This document shows positions 16,308-28,401 of a DNA stretch of 64,000 nt, piece after piece. How positions within the stretch are numbered: position 1 is the first letter of the stretch; each line of letters begins with the position of its first letter. Under the pieces are notes generated by a model, which was not told the origin of the DNA, made no database searches, and saw only the letters and a list, made by a program, of their open reading frames with translations. The DNA comes from Oryzias latipes (lineage: Eukaryota; Chordata; Actinopteri; Beloniformes; Adrianichthyidae): NCBI RefSeq assembly GCF_002234675.1, contig NC_019867.2:3986001-4050000 (forward strand), written 5' to 3'. Position numbers and translations under genes: made by a program.

Positions 16308-16726
16308 GGCTTCTGCAAAAGTCTGCAAGAACTAGTGTCCATCAATATACAGTGCTATAAAAAAAGAATAATAGTGAGCATGTGTCCGAACTCCGAATGG
16401 GGTTGAAATCCAAAGGACTGGATAGTCCTGCACTATGTATTCTTTTAGGGGTTAAGGAGGAGTTGGGGAATTCTGACATGGCCTCAGTTCATGTTCATAT
16501 TTTGGTTGGTTACCGTGGTTTCGTACTGTATTCTGCATTCTGCAAGAAAAGAAGAGAGGATGTCCTAATGTCCTTATTCTGTTTCCTTCAGCAGGTGTGT
16601 GATCCAGCTTCTAGACTCGCATGCATTGATGACAAACTTCTCCCCATCTTCATCCACCTCCTGTCAGCTGTGAGGATCTTTAAAGCAGAGTTTCCCCCCC
16701 ATAGAGAGGACTGCAAAAGGGACACC

Positions 16727-19700
16727 ATGCGGCACATCCACGTGGAGCTGGCCCACAAAAAGGCCCCACTAGAGCTTCCAGCCCAGGAGGGGGACCTGCC
16801 ACCGACCGCAGCCCCAACAAACGGCCTTGACCCCGGGGTCCGAGCTGGGGCACTCAGGCATTTTGGTCAGGAGGAGTTGCGCTTACAAAAGGTCTACCAG
16901 CTCTCCATTTTTTCGCAGATGGGGGGGTTTTCTACCTCTGCGGGATCGTACAGCGATTCCCAACAGAGGCAGCAGAGAAAGCGGGGTGTGGAAGAGACAC
17001 AGTTGACTCACAAGCACTCCCACCTGGACGACTCCACGGACGGTCCGGTGCTGCAGGGAGGGGTGTTGTGTGGCTCAGCTCCAGCTCTCGGCATTGGGAT
17101 GGGGCTAGCAACTGAGCCAGGGGAGCCCGGGTCCCCGTATTCTTACATGCAGTTGGAGTCTGAGGGGGGGCTGTCTCCCAGATCTCCACCTCTCTCCCCA
17201 AGCCACACCCCTTCCCGGCGCTCGTCTCACTGCAATCGCGAACGTCCAGTTGCCGATGCGTTTGCCCCACTCTCTCCTAAATCGCCCCCCATGGGTGACC
17301 CCCATGGCCATATCTGTGATCAGGGCCATTCCTTCACAAGCTCAGTCAGAGTTGAGACTACCAACGGGAGCCGCACACCCACCCACCCAATAGGAAGTCC
17401 CGCACATGATGGCTACACTACTGGCTCGTCTGGAGGCCAGCCGACCCCCCACCTATACGAAATGCCCACATACGAGTCTCCAAACCCTGCCAGCCCCACC
17501 AGTCCTCCGGGTCCTTTCTCCCCCCCACACCACACAGAGCTGCAGGAACCAGGGGTGGCCACCGAATGGGATGCTGGACTTGAATCTTCCCCACCTGAGC
17601 GAAGTGCCACCCACACGGCCACCTCCAACGGTCTGGCCTCCTGGGAGAAGACGCCCTGCAGTAACGGGCACCGCCTTTTCTCTGGAGGCCACGTCGCGGC
17701 AAAGAAGAGACTGCTCTCGCCGAGCGAGACAAACGACTCGTTATCGGAGGACGAGGGCCCCTCCACGTCAAAGAGGAGCAGGCTGTCGCTGCTAACGTCA
17801 GGACCGGGCCCGGCGTCGTGCCGCAGCACTGATGCTAAAGCCGCACCGTACTGGAACCACCTGCTGCCGACGGCACGGGAAATGCCTAAGGTCAGAAAAT
17901 CTAACATCTTTTTCTTCTCATTATGCTTCCAGACAGGAGATGTAAAATAACAAAAGTTAATCTACTTCATGAAAAAAAAGGGGTTAATATTGGATTCTCC
18001 TCAAGTTTAGACAAAAATTTAGAGTTTATCACCAAACTAGAAACGGCAGCATCTTCAACAGGTTTCTACTGTTCTATTCCATCCCAAAAAAGGGAGCTTG
18101 AAAAGCAGAAAATGAAGTGTTTTCCTAATGAAAGTTGCTTGTCAGTAGATTCAGATTAGTAAAAAAAGAACCCTGGGACTTCTGAAGTCAGGTCTGAGGC
18201 CATCTGTGTGACAGCTGAAGCTCAGCTGAATTTGGCTCATGTGACAGAAAAACGATCCTCAATTAAAGCGTTTTAGTGGCTCACCCAAAGTCCGGTCCTG
18301 AACCCATCTGACAGGCTGGGATGAGACCTCAACTGGAGGTTCATTTACTATTCATGCAAAACTTTAAAATGGTTTCAAGTGAAAATTCTCCAAACATAAA
18401 TGAGAATTTGAAATTTGGTTTCTCTGAGGCCTGTGATGCAAAATGATCAAGAAAATATACAGAAAAGTGTAACAAAAAAATTTTTTTTGTCTTGGATTTT
18501 CTTAAATGAATAATAACACTAGATGAGCATGTTATTCAAATCTCACTCTCTTTAATTCAATATAACGTCAAAAGGAAAGAAAACAAACATTCCTGCCTTT
18601 CGTGTTTGCATCAGATTTATTTAATTAGGACCCTTTTTCTGCTAGTCAGGGTTTGAATGTTGAATAATTTAGTCTGACCGGTTAAATTAAATCACCAACA
18701 TTTCAAACAAAACTCACTTGTGTCTGTTTTTACTGATCATTTTGTTACTAATTTGATAATTTTACAAGTCTTGTTGTCTGGATATTATTCTGAAGACGAT
18801 AATTTTCTACTATGCAGTTGTTCAGATTATGGATATAAATTGCCCTGAAAAAAACAAACGAAAAAAAATAAAAAATTAAGCCTACATAACTGTAACAGTG
18901 ATAGAATAATTAAATCAAATAAAGTTTACATGCGTCATCCATGAGTTGTAGAATTATCTAAATTTATGTATAAAATTAATTTTATTTGCAATTATTATTT
19001 TACCTGTTTAAACCCCGAAGAGCCCAAAAACAAATGTTTTGGGCTTTTGAAATTAATGTAAAAGTTAATTGGGTAGCATGAATTAACAGCGGCTAAATGA
19101 AAATCACAATATTTTTTTTTAAATAAATAAAAAACATAAAAAAGAAAAATCTGGCCAAAATCGACCCCATTTATTTCATGGTTCAGGATATTTTAGAGTG
19201 AATTGGTGCCAAAGTCGACTTCATTGACAGTCGGAGCAGAGTTCACTGAGAAGTATAAAGCTTTTTGACAAAGAAAACTTTGTAGAGTAGACCAACAGCA
19301 GTGAGAACGCTGTCGAAGTCATGTTGGTCAAACATCTGCTGGCCTTGGATTTGCAGCCAAGGCCGAGGCGTAAATCAGCTCATAGGACATCAAGAGCGTG
19401 AATGGACGGCTCACTTTCACACCGTGCTGGAACAGGCACAGCAGCTCCAGAACAAAACTCATTGAGGGGGGGGTCCATTGTTCCCGACAGGGGTGTGCTC
19501 TGAGGCATGGAAACGTTGGGATGTATACAAACAAACGTTTGGACAGACATTATGCTTAAACTGGTTCTGGAAGTGAATTGGTAGTTTCTGAGCATTAGAG
19601 GACCAGAAAAGCTTTTAGTGCGACTTTCAGGCAGAGGGGGGGGGTCGCTGGCATTACAGGTCAGTGCATGCGAGAGGGATGGTAGATAAGCAGATGAAAA

Positions 19701-22700
19701 AGCTGAAAGGCAGAAAAATGAGCCAGGAGGAAGAAGCAAGCAGGAACTGTCGTGGATGATAATTGAGTAAAGGTTAGGAGTCAAAATGCCGCTTGTTGAT
19801 TTAAGACTCTGTGAAGATGAGCTGACAAGCTGACGAAGATCTCAAAGCTCTACAGAGAGCTGCCGTTGTACAGATATGTCAGCCGTGAGCAAAAGCTTTG
19901 GGGTTTTTTTGAGTTCGACAAGTGATCGCTGGGTAACCTTTACGATGAATGGAGGCCCGGAAATGGGAAATGTTTTTGTGGGCCAAACTACATCTAGTGG
20001 CCAGCCTTCTGTAAGTAAAATTCATCTAAGTTACACCACAAAAGTGTACTTTTCTGCCACAGAAATATAAAGTTATGTTTTTATCTTAAGCTGCTCATAA
20101 AATGTGTTATCATAGGGTTATCGGCTGAAAACAAATGATTATTTTGTCTGTCATGGTTTTATTTCAGACCGCCACAGACTGCAGCAGACCCAGGAGACGC
20201 CTCAAGAACGGGCTTCGGCTGAAGAGGTGAGTTATCGGGCACACGACCACACGTCCAACAAAATCAGAAAGTATTTTTCTGCCCATTTATGCTAAAGCTC
20301 ATGGAAATTTAGACAAAACCATCATTTCAGCGGGGAGCTTCTTTTTTCTTCTCTGGTGGAAAAAAAGAGCTCTGAGCATTTCACTGAAATCTGAACCAAT
20401 CGTTACATTGTCCATCAAACTGATACTTTTTGTAGAGAAATGTAATTAAAACTATTACTTTTAATAAAAGATCAATAAATCCTTATTTACACATAAAAAA
20501 TGAATTGGCACATAATTTCTTTCTCAAAATTTGTAAAGAAAAACATTGAACAAGTGATATTAGTTTGTCTACCAGTACTCTATAAACTCTAAAAAGGATA
20601 AGAGGTAAATTCAGCAATTAAACATTTCCAAATATGATTTTTAGGACATAAAAATCTGAAATCCTTATTATTTGATTACTTTTGCTTTTCCTCTGCAATA
20701 TTTCCTTTTCACCGAAGACCGAAGTCAAAGTCTTGTGATTGGAATTAGTCCTGGAACTCCTATAGTGTTCCTATAGTGACGCATCATAACAAATACACCC
20801 CCCCAAAAGAAAGCTGTAAAATCGTTAAAACTGAACAAACCTGGCAGAAAAAAATGACAATTCGTGAAAAATCAATTCAATCAGCTACTGTAAGCTGTTG
20901 ATTTGATGTAAAAATCGTGGACGCTCCTCTGGTTTGGTGAGGACGGAGGAAAGCCTTTTCCCTTAAGATTTTTGAAAATAAACTTTCTCTTAAGTACGGT
21001 AAATTACAAAAAAAAAAAAAGTTTTGAAGGATTTAAAACTATATAGTTATCAGAGGTCCACATCCTTTTAAAAAGAAGAAAAAATTTAAAAAAATTATAA
21101 AAAATTATTTTTATATTAGATAAGTACAAATTTTAACGATTGTTTTTTTTAATTAAATTGCTGAGTTCCTGTTTCTGTTTAACACACTGCAGAAAACTGT
21201 CAATGCACTCAAGAGATAAAAAAAAAGTTTACTTAAGGTTCTTAGAAAAATGTTTTTTATTTAATTTTTTAAATAACTGTAACATTTGTTACCTTTAAAT
21301 TTTTTTAAACAGAGAAAATGAAATGATAAACTTTTGAGGATTTAAAGCCTCCCGGTAAAAAAACTGAATTTATCAAACAGCACAGTAAAACTGAGATGGG
21401 ATCTTTTTTCTACAGAGTGAAATGTTTTTTGTGTTTGAGGAGGATTTTCAGGTTTGTTGGTTATGAAGGACTCTGTGTTTTGTGGACCACAAACCATCCC
21501 CCTGTGTTTCATATACAGCCGGCAGCTACGCAGCGGAAGGCAGACCGACACCGGTCGCTCCCGACGCTCCAGTTGGCCCTCGTCTTCCATCAGCAGGTCA
21601 CTTCTAGGCAACTTTGAGGTAACTTCTTAGTGCATATCCAAATCCTAAAGAAATGTAAGCACAAAGAGAAAATTTGAGGAGGCGGCAGGTGGCCTTAACT
21701 TTTTCTGGTGAGATCATGAGAGGAAATAGTTTAGATTGGTCCCAAAAGTTTCATCGTCATTTTTTTCTGTGAACCTGTAATGTTTTATCTATAGTTTGTG
21801 TTGTTGTGGGAATTTGTTTGTAAATTAAAATACACTAAGTTTCATTACAACAATGGAAAGTTTTAATTGCAATGAGAATGATAATTTTGGCAAAGCAAAG
21901 TTTGTGTTTTTATTTGAGTTCTGAAAAAAATTCTCCATCTTTTGATCTTCCAATGAGAAGGGCAGGAAGCAGGAAGAAGATCTCATTCAGATCAGTGTGA
22001 TGAAGCTGCTGTGTCTCTCAAAATAAAATATAAAACAGCGTTCATTTTCAGGGACGGCATGCTAACTGCACAGAAAAAGCCCCAGAGAAGATAAATGTAT
22101 GGCATAAAAACATGCATTTTACAGCAGAGCTTTAAAAAATTGTAATTGTAATAAATGTTTCATGTTTTTGCTTTGTAAGTGTTTTGTTACAAAAAGTTTT
22201 CAGTTTTTTTCGCCAATGCAGTGGCTGTTTGATCAGATTGTTCTGGTTCTTACTCTCGCCAAGACTTTCATTGGGTTTAATTAAAAAAAAACCAAGGTCA
22301 CCAGGGTGTTGAAATCAACCATTGTGTTTTCTTCTAATGACTGCTTGTGGACATGGGGGCTGGGGGTGAAGGGGTTGGCAAAACTCTGCAGCAACAAAAC
22401 CCAGAGGGGGGACTTCTGTGAAAGGTGTCCTCCTGGATTACTTCATAATCTGATAGGGTTCCATACCGCAGCCAAATGGTGGAGGGGTTTGACTTTGGGA
22501 GCGTCAGAAAACAGTTTGATCTGGCCGCTCTGTTTAAGTGAAGAAAAGATGGAGCGTGAGATTGAGCAACGTGTCCAGGTTCCTGCAGTAATGAGGAGAG
22601 AGCTGAGTTTATTCCTGACTGAGTCAGCTGTTAAATACTTGCGAGGACGAGGTCAGCAGGGAGAAATGAGTTTTCTGGTCCTTGAAAATGATGTGCAAAG

Positions 22701-25575
22701 GTTTATTTTAGCTTTAAAACCAAGGAGTTTCTCTGAAAGTCAAAGGATTTTTCTAATGAGCCTAATTCTTAAAAAGATGCTCACTTTTTTTTCTGAACGG
22801 CAGGAGTCCATGTTGAAGGGACGCTTTTCTCCTGCTGGGCAGATTGAAGGTTTCACGGCGGAGATCGGTGCCAGTGGCTCGTACTGCCCGCAGCACGTCA
22901 CCCTGCCCGTACAGGTTACCTACTACGACATCTCGGAGCACAGCGCCCCCTCGCCCTTCCTGGTCAGTCTGTGTTTTTGGGTCTTCACTTGTGCCTGAAT
23001 TCCCCTCACTACTCCCTAACCCTTAAAAGACTATGTAGTGCTCTCATTACTATTTTGTTTCCTTTTTGTTAATTGCCAAATATGACGTCATCCATTTGCA
23101 GATGATTCAAATGCAACGTATTCAGGTGCATATTCGCTAGTTTAGTTACCATAGACGCACACTACTTTATTGCATAGACTTTTGGAAATTTCCAGGGCAC
23201 TGAATTTTGGAATTGTAGGTTTGGACACCCCAGCAAGATGGCAGGTACCCTAAATAGTACTTTACATAGTGAGCATTGAGTGAATACTGAAGTAAGTGTT
23301 CAGATGAGACTGACAACATGAGCCACAGAAATGGAAGACTGATGCTCTCAGAGTTGCTTCAGATCCAAATCAAATCTGTTCCCTACAAGATTTGACTAAA
23401 ATAATCAAAATCTGCCTGTGTGTGATATGTTCTAGGACACAAGCAGCTTTACTCTTTAAATACCTATACAGATCATCGTTTGATCCGTTCTCCAAAGTGT
23501 TCCCAGTGATCTTGAACTATGATTATTCAGTTTTTAGATAAAATAAAATAAAAACATGTTTTCTTTTCTAGGACATAGTTTCTGCAGAGCGACAGGACTT
23601 ACTACTTACTACTTAGCAGTCGGCTCTCCCACTGACTTGCAGCCCCTCACACCCCAACCTAACCGTATTGGTGCAAAAGAAAAAATGACGAGCAATTTTA
23701 GAGCTATCCAGATGTACATTTTTGAGCCAGATTCCAGCTCAGAAGACGAAAAAAAGCAAGACATACATGATCTAGTCGTCTGGAAGTGGATGCATCAGAA
23801 TGGAGCAGAGCAGGGAGCTTGTGCCCCACCCAACATATTTTCTACATCACATACACAATCTTTTTACAACTTTTTTTGTGTTTGCTGTTGATTCACTACA
23901 ATTTTGCATCAATAAAGCTTAATTTTCTTCATATATGTCCTCTATCATCAAAAAAATGCCACAAGAACATGTAAAAAAATACAATTTTCATCTGAGTGGG
24001 TTTTAAAATGAACTCAAAACAGCTTTTTTTCTGCATTTGCTTCTTGGAATTACCTGTACAACAAGCTTGTCTTTTGTTAAGATAATGTATTATCTCCAAA
24101 TAAACTCCCAGAAACACTTTTGAGTTTGAATGATTTTGACCATTTTATTTCCTTTTGCTTAATTGATAAGTCAATTAAGCAGGCTGTCAAAGGAAGAACG
24201 GAAACAACTTTTCTGTTACTGAAAGGTGAAAGTTCATAGTAGCTCAAAAACCCGGTATCAGGATATTTCTAATTTCTTTTTTGTTTTTCCTGAGAATGTT
24301 TTCTAAGAGTCATCACATCTGTTTCCTCTCAGGGGGTGATATCCCTGGAGCCTCTTGGAAAGAAAGGATACAGCATACCCAAAGCAGGGACCATTCAAGT
24401 GGTGAGTTAGTCCTAATTCTCCTCTCTTGACTTAAAAAAAACCAAAACATTTTTTTCCCCTTTTTTGTGTGGATTCATTTGTATTTTCTAAGTGACATAC
24501 CAAGTGTTAGTTCTGTTTAACAACAACAGCAAAAAGTTATTTGATCTTTTTTTAGATAAGTCTTGCAAATTTTCTCCAGCTGCTGTGATTTATATTTCTA
24601 ACAGCTGTTGGAAAAACCAGATTAAATAGTATTTAAGGGGTAATTCTGACACCTATTTGTGAAGAAAAGACTGGCTCATACAAATGTTTATCCACCTAGA
24701 CTCTACACTTAGCTGCCAAGAGAATAAATATTTGATGAAAAACAGTTCCTCGGATCCTTTGACATTATCTTAAGTGTTTATTCTTGAAGAAACTTGGCCA
24801 GTTCATCTTGTTAGGAAAGGAAATCTGTTAAGGATAATGCTGAAAAAAAGTTACTCAAGAGGGCTGGATCAGTTTTAGTGGCTGAAGAAGAAGCCAAGCT
24901 CAAAGTTAAAAATGGAAGGAAAGGTTTCCCACCCACAACTATTTTAGGATCTCTGCGATTGATGAAGCTGCGATGATTTATGACTCAGAAGGTCTTTTCT
25001 ACCAGCTGCTGTTAAATATTTTGAGGCACAGATAACTGCAGTCTGTTTTGCTGCAGATGTGATGACCACAATAAAGTTGAGGCATATCGGCTTCGCTTTT
25101 TGAAAGATATTGAGGTTGTTTTCTCTTGTCCATCTCCACAGACCTTATTTAATCCAAACAAAACTGTGGTGAAGATGTTCCTGGTGACTTACAACTTTAG
25201 CGATATGCCCGTCAATCACATTACCTTCCTGCGCCATCGCATCTTCCTGGTGCCAGTGGAGGAGAGCGCCGAGACGACTCCATCGGGCGGAGTTCAAGAC
25301 AGGAAGAAGATTCTCTGCTACCTGATACATCTTAGGTATAGTTTATTTATACATTTAGCTGTTTAGGATTTTATTTTGGCTGGATTTTTATTGTCTTTTT
25401 TTTCTACATTTTCTCCTGCAGATTCCAGAGCTCCAAATCTGGGAAGATCTATTTGCACAATGATATCCGGCTGCTATTCTCCCGTAAATCCATCGAAGTG
25501 GACACAGGGATCCCGTATGAGCTGAAATCTTTCACCGAGGTGCCAAAAAACCCTGAATATTCTCCCCGCGAGTGA
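16727..25575 (+). CDS. ATOSB: ATOSB (FAM214B), Atos homolog B
   Basis: Seven coding exons: 16727-17890, 20168-20226, 21519-21618, 22804-22962, 24333-24401, 25142-25335 and 25422-25575. All have GT/AG borders and continuous phase and give 632 residues plus stop. The start is the ATG of MRHIHVELAHK, which matches the MRH start of vertebrate ATOSB. The exon's acceptor is at about 16,591-16,594, and no in-frame ATG lies between. The first exon encodes a long Pro/Ser-rich disordered segment (residues 1-388) with a basic KKRLLSPSE...SKRSRLS stretch and the conserved DAKAAPYWNHLLP. Then follow the DUF4210-type core (LLGNFE, GFTAEIGASGSYCPQHVTLP, about 435-495) and the C-terminal 'chromosome segregation' domain (QSSKSGKIYLHNDIRLLFS, about 572-630). 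Atos proteins are reported as transcriptional regulators in the nucleus; the exact role of ATOSB in fish is not known to me. The DFSDMP-like NFSDMPVNH phrase favours B over A. Confidence 0.93.
18160..20167 (+). other. ATOSB intron after the large first coding exon, nothing else seen
   Basis: AT-rich intron sequence. A minus-strand ORF of about 134 codons near 19.4-19.8 kb has no protein-like pattern and no splice context, so it is not called. Confidence 0.4.
23465..24003 (-). repeat. Nonautonomous repeat family R, copy 4 (reverse)
   Basis: Lies in the ATOSB intron between the exons ending at 22,962 and starting at 24,333. The right end is TTTTCATCTGAGTGGGTTTT, matching the terminal motif of the family. 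The plus strand carries a 65-codon remnant with RAIQMYIFEPDSSSEDE (about 23,696-23,746), homologous to the remnant in copy 2. The family has decayed coding potential and no intact gene here. Confidence 0.7.
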
Positions 25576-26632
25576 CTCCTCTTTCCCCTGGCTTGACCTT
25601 TGGTCTCCAATGCCAACGCCGCCCTTCTTGTAATTTCTAAAGAGGAGGGCAGGAAGTGGACTGCAACTGTGGTGGACACAAACCTTGATGAGACTTGAGG
25701 AGGCGTGCCACAAGCACACAGACACATACAGAACCGGTCTTTGGGAAAGTCCCCCTTTTTAATGCGTTTAGTCTGTGCCGCAACCTGGAGGTTCCTTTGT
25801 CATCTGCTCGCTGGGGCTGACTAGCCTCATCAAAAAGAAGGACTTTTTCCAACACCATCATCTGTACAAGGAAGGAAATGCACAAACACCGACACCCACG
25901 TACACAGACTGACAAAACTCACGCACATCGCACGCAGCAAGTGGCGGAGCAGGAACACTTGTGGTGGTTACTCTTTTAGCGCAGTGTTAACTTGCATGCC
26001 TTGTGACTTAAACACCGGATTTTTTCCTCTAGTGCCGTAAAAGCACATTGTCCTTCATTCTGCCTGCAGCCTCAGCGGACCAAAAATATTCTGCCCCTGC
26101 AAAAAAAAAAAAAAGATGTCTGAGGAGCGACCCCAGAGTTTCGTTCAGGAGAGAAAATCAGAGGCTCAAACGCCGGCGAGAGCTGGGGGTTTGAACAAAA
26201 TCAGCTGCTGTTGTAATTGAAGACCATGCAGACACAATCTGACCAAACTCAGGACATCTGGAGTGGAAACAAACTCTCCTTTTACTGTTTCTGCCATCAC
26301 AGAACAGATCACTGTGTAAAAAAAAAAAGGAAAAACAATCCATTTCAGTAAATATAGCCAGACTGAGGGACACTGTGCTCTTTTCTTTTCTTTTTAGACT
26401 CTGTTCAGGAACGCTGACACTGAAGCAGATATTTAGGTGGGGGGAAAAGACAAACTGTAGTATTTTTAATTTATGATTTTTGCAAATGTCTTAATGAGCA
26501 ATATGCTGCACAAAGTAGAGTGTTTCTTGGACAAGCTTTCTTTGGAGAGGCAGAACAAAAGAAAGCAACAATTGTGGGGGGGTGGGGGGTGTAATGTGTG
26601 TCTTGGGGGAAATTCTATGTATATTTAAAAAA

Positions 26633-26638
26633 AATAAA
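26633..26638 (+). promoter_or_regulatory. ATOSB: ATOSB polyadenylation signal
   Basis: Canonical AATAAA about 1.06 kb after the ATOSB stop codon, followed by TGGAAATTCTGG. It is the first canonical signal downstream of the stop and predicts a transcript end near 26,655. The stretch 25,576-26,632 is therefore 3' UTR. Confidence 0.75.
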
Positions 26639-26659
26639 CTCTGCAACTGGAAATTCTGG

Positions 26660-28401
26660 CTTCAACTCGATCGATTTCAAGCTTTTTTGTGTCTAGTTCT
26701 AATATTTTCCCCAAAAAACTTTATTTAAACCTCACAAAACAAAATACAGAAACACGTTGTGCACCCTGACCTTTTCAAAATAAAAGATGAGACTGACAGT
26801 TGCAGGAACATTGGCTCTCGTCTTGAATGGTCCATTTATAGAGTCAACGTTAACCTTTCTATCCAACAGCCACACCTCAACTTGAGCACATTTGGACCTT
26901 AACTATAAGATAAAATAATTACGATCAAAAAAAAATTAACACAGGTGGTGGTTTTAATTTTAAAATTAATCCAGGTTGGGAGCCAGAGTGTAAAAATCTG
27001 AGTTTCTTAGACATGTTCAGTGTTGGAATTACTTTTGTTTTCAAGTTGGCCTCAAACAGGAAGTCACAACACTATAGGTTAATACGTGTGGAGGGATTTC
27101 TGTCTTGGCTTTGACTGTATCGTTTTTTCACTCATGTCACCTAAATTGGAGTCACTGTTACAGACAGAGGTGGATTAATTCAAAGATTGGTACATTCCTC
27201 ATCATTTATCTCTATTTTTTTTAGTACTACTCAGCAACTGACTAATATAAATGTTTAAAAAACTCAAAGAAAATTCCAAATCCAGTTTCTGATTACATTA
27301 TTTATGATATTTGAGGATGTTTTGGAATCAAACATTGTTCATAATGAACAGAATTGTTCTTTCCAGCTTTTTTTTGTTTTGTTCTTATGGCGACAGAGCT
27401 GATGATGACCATTTGAAATGATGCAGTAAAAATATGAAAGCCGCTCGGTCTTCATCTTTAATAATTTACTAATCAGCAGGAAACCTGCAGCTGCAGTGAA
27501 TATTCAATGTCTTTTCACATGCGTAACATTTTGGTCTCTGCAGGTTTTTACAGTTATCCAGAAAAAGACACCTGTTATTTTAAATGTATGACTGCAGTTT
27601 TACCTTTAATTTGTCAAATTTAAAACACAAACGATCAGTGAAAGGATGTTTTTATGTTCAATAAGTGTGAGACATCTTCATCAAATCATGGTGGGATTTA
27701 CTGTAATGAGCCCCAAAGGGAGAAACCAAAACATTTCCATTCATGAGGTTAAAATAAATATCAGAAGTTTAACTTTCTAAATCCTTTTCAGATGACTTCT
27801 TTTATTGAAACTTTTCAAGAAAAGGGACTGAATTTCCCACTTCTCCCACGTTTTTTTCTGACTCCTGCAGGCAGGACCAAGTATTACAATGAATAGTAAA
27901 ACATGACTTTTGAAATGACAGCCGAGTTTCCCAGAGTTCCTTTAGGTTGTGATCAGTTTACATTCGTTTTTACTATTAAACTAATGTCAGTGATGATTTT
28001 TTACAATCATATACATGACACAGTTTAATGAAATTGCAACTTTTTAGCTTTATTAATTTTTTTACACGTTATCATATTTATTTTGTAAATACAATTTTGT
28101 TTTTCCATCAATGAAGCATTCTAAATAATAATATCTTTGGATTGTAAACAGCCTGAGACTTAAAAAAGTATTTAAGATAGAAAACGGTAAAACAAAAACT
28201 ATGCATCAGTTCAAAAGAAACACCAAGAGCAAAGCTTAAAAAAAGAAAAATTTTTGATCACATCATTTTCAGGTAGATGCTGAGTTTTCTTTGGTGTCAC
28301 TGCTGGAGATGATGAGATCCCTGATTTTCTGATCACTAACAAGAAGCTTCACTGTAAAGTATCACTGCCTCCTGATAAGGTGATTAAATTGCCGCTCCAA
28401 C
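26660..28401. other. Intergenic region between convergent ATOSB and NAALADL1
   Basis: About 1.7 kb of AT-rich DNA with no ORF worth calling. The part next to 28,401 is NAALADL1 3' UTR. A reverse-strand AATAAA (TTTATT at 28,049-28,054) is the nearest plausible polyadenylation signal for that gene, which would put about 350 bp of UTR there. Confidence 0.5.

Noticed and set aside
16382-16726. N-terminal extension of the ATOSB frame
   Set aside because: The frame is open but crosses a clear acceptor at about 16,591-16,594, and the conserved protein begins at the MRH methionine.
17413-17907. A 164-codon antisense frame across the large ATOSB exon
   Set aside because: It is a shadow of the GC-rich coding exon on the other strand, with no protein-like pattern of its own.
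22306-22998. A 230-codon open frame that looks like one exon
   Set aside because: Only 22,804-22,962 (ESMLKGRF...SPFL) is real ATOSB exon; the rest is intron read-through on both sides.
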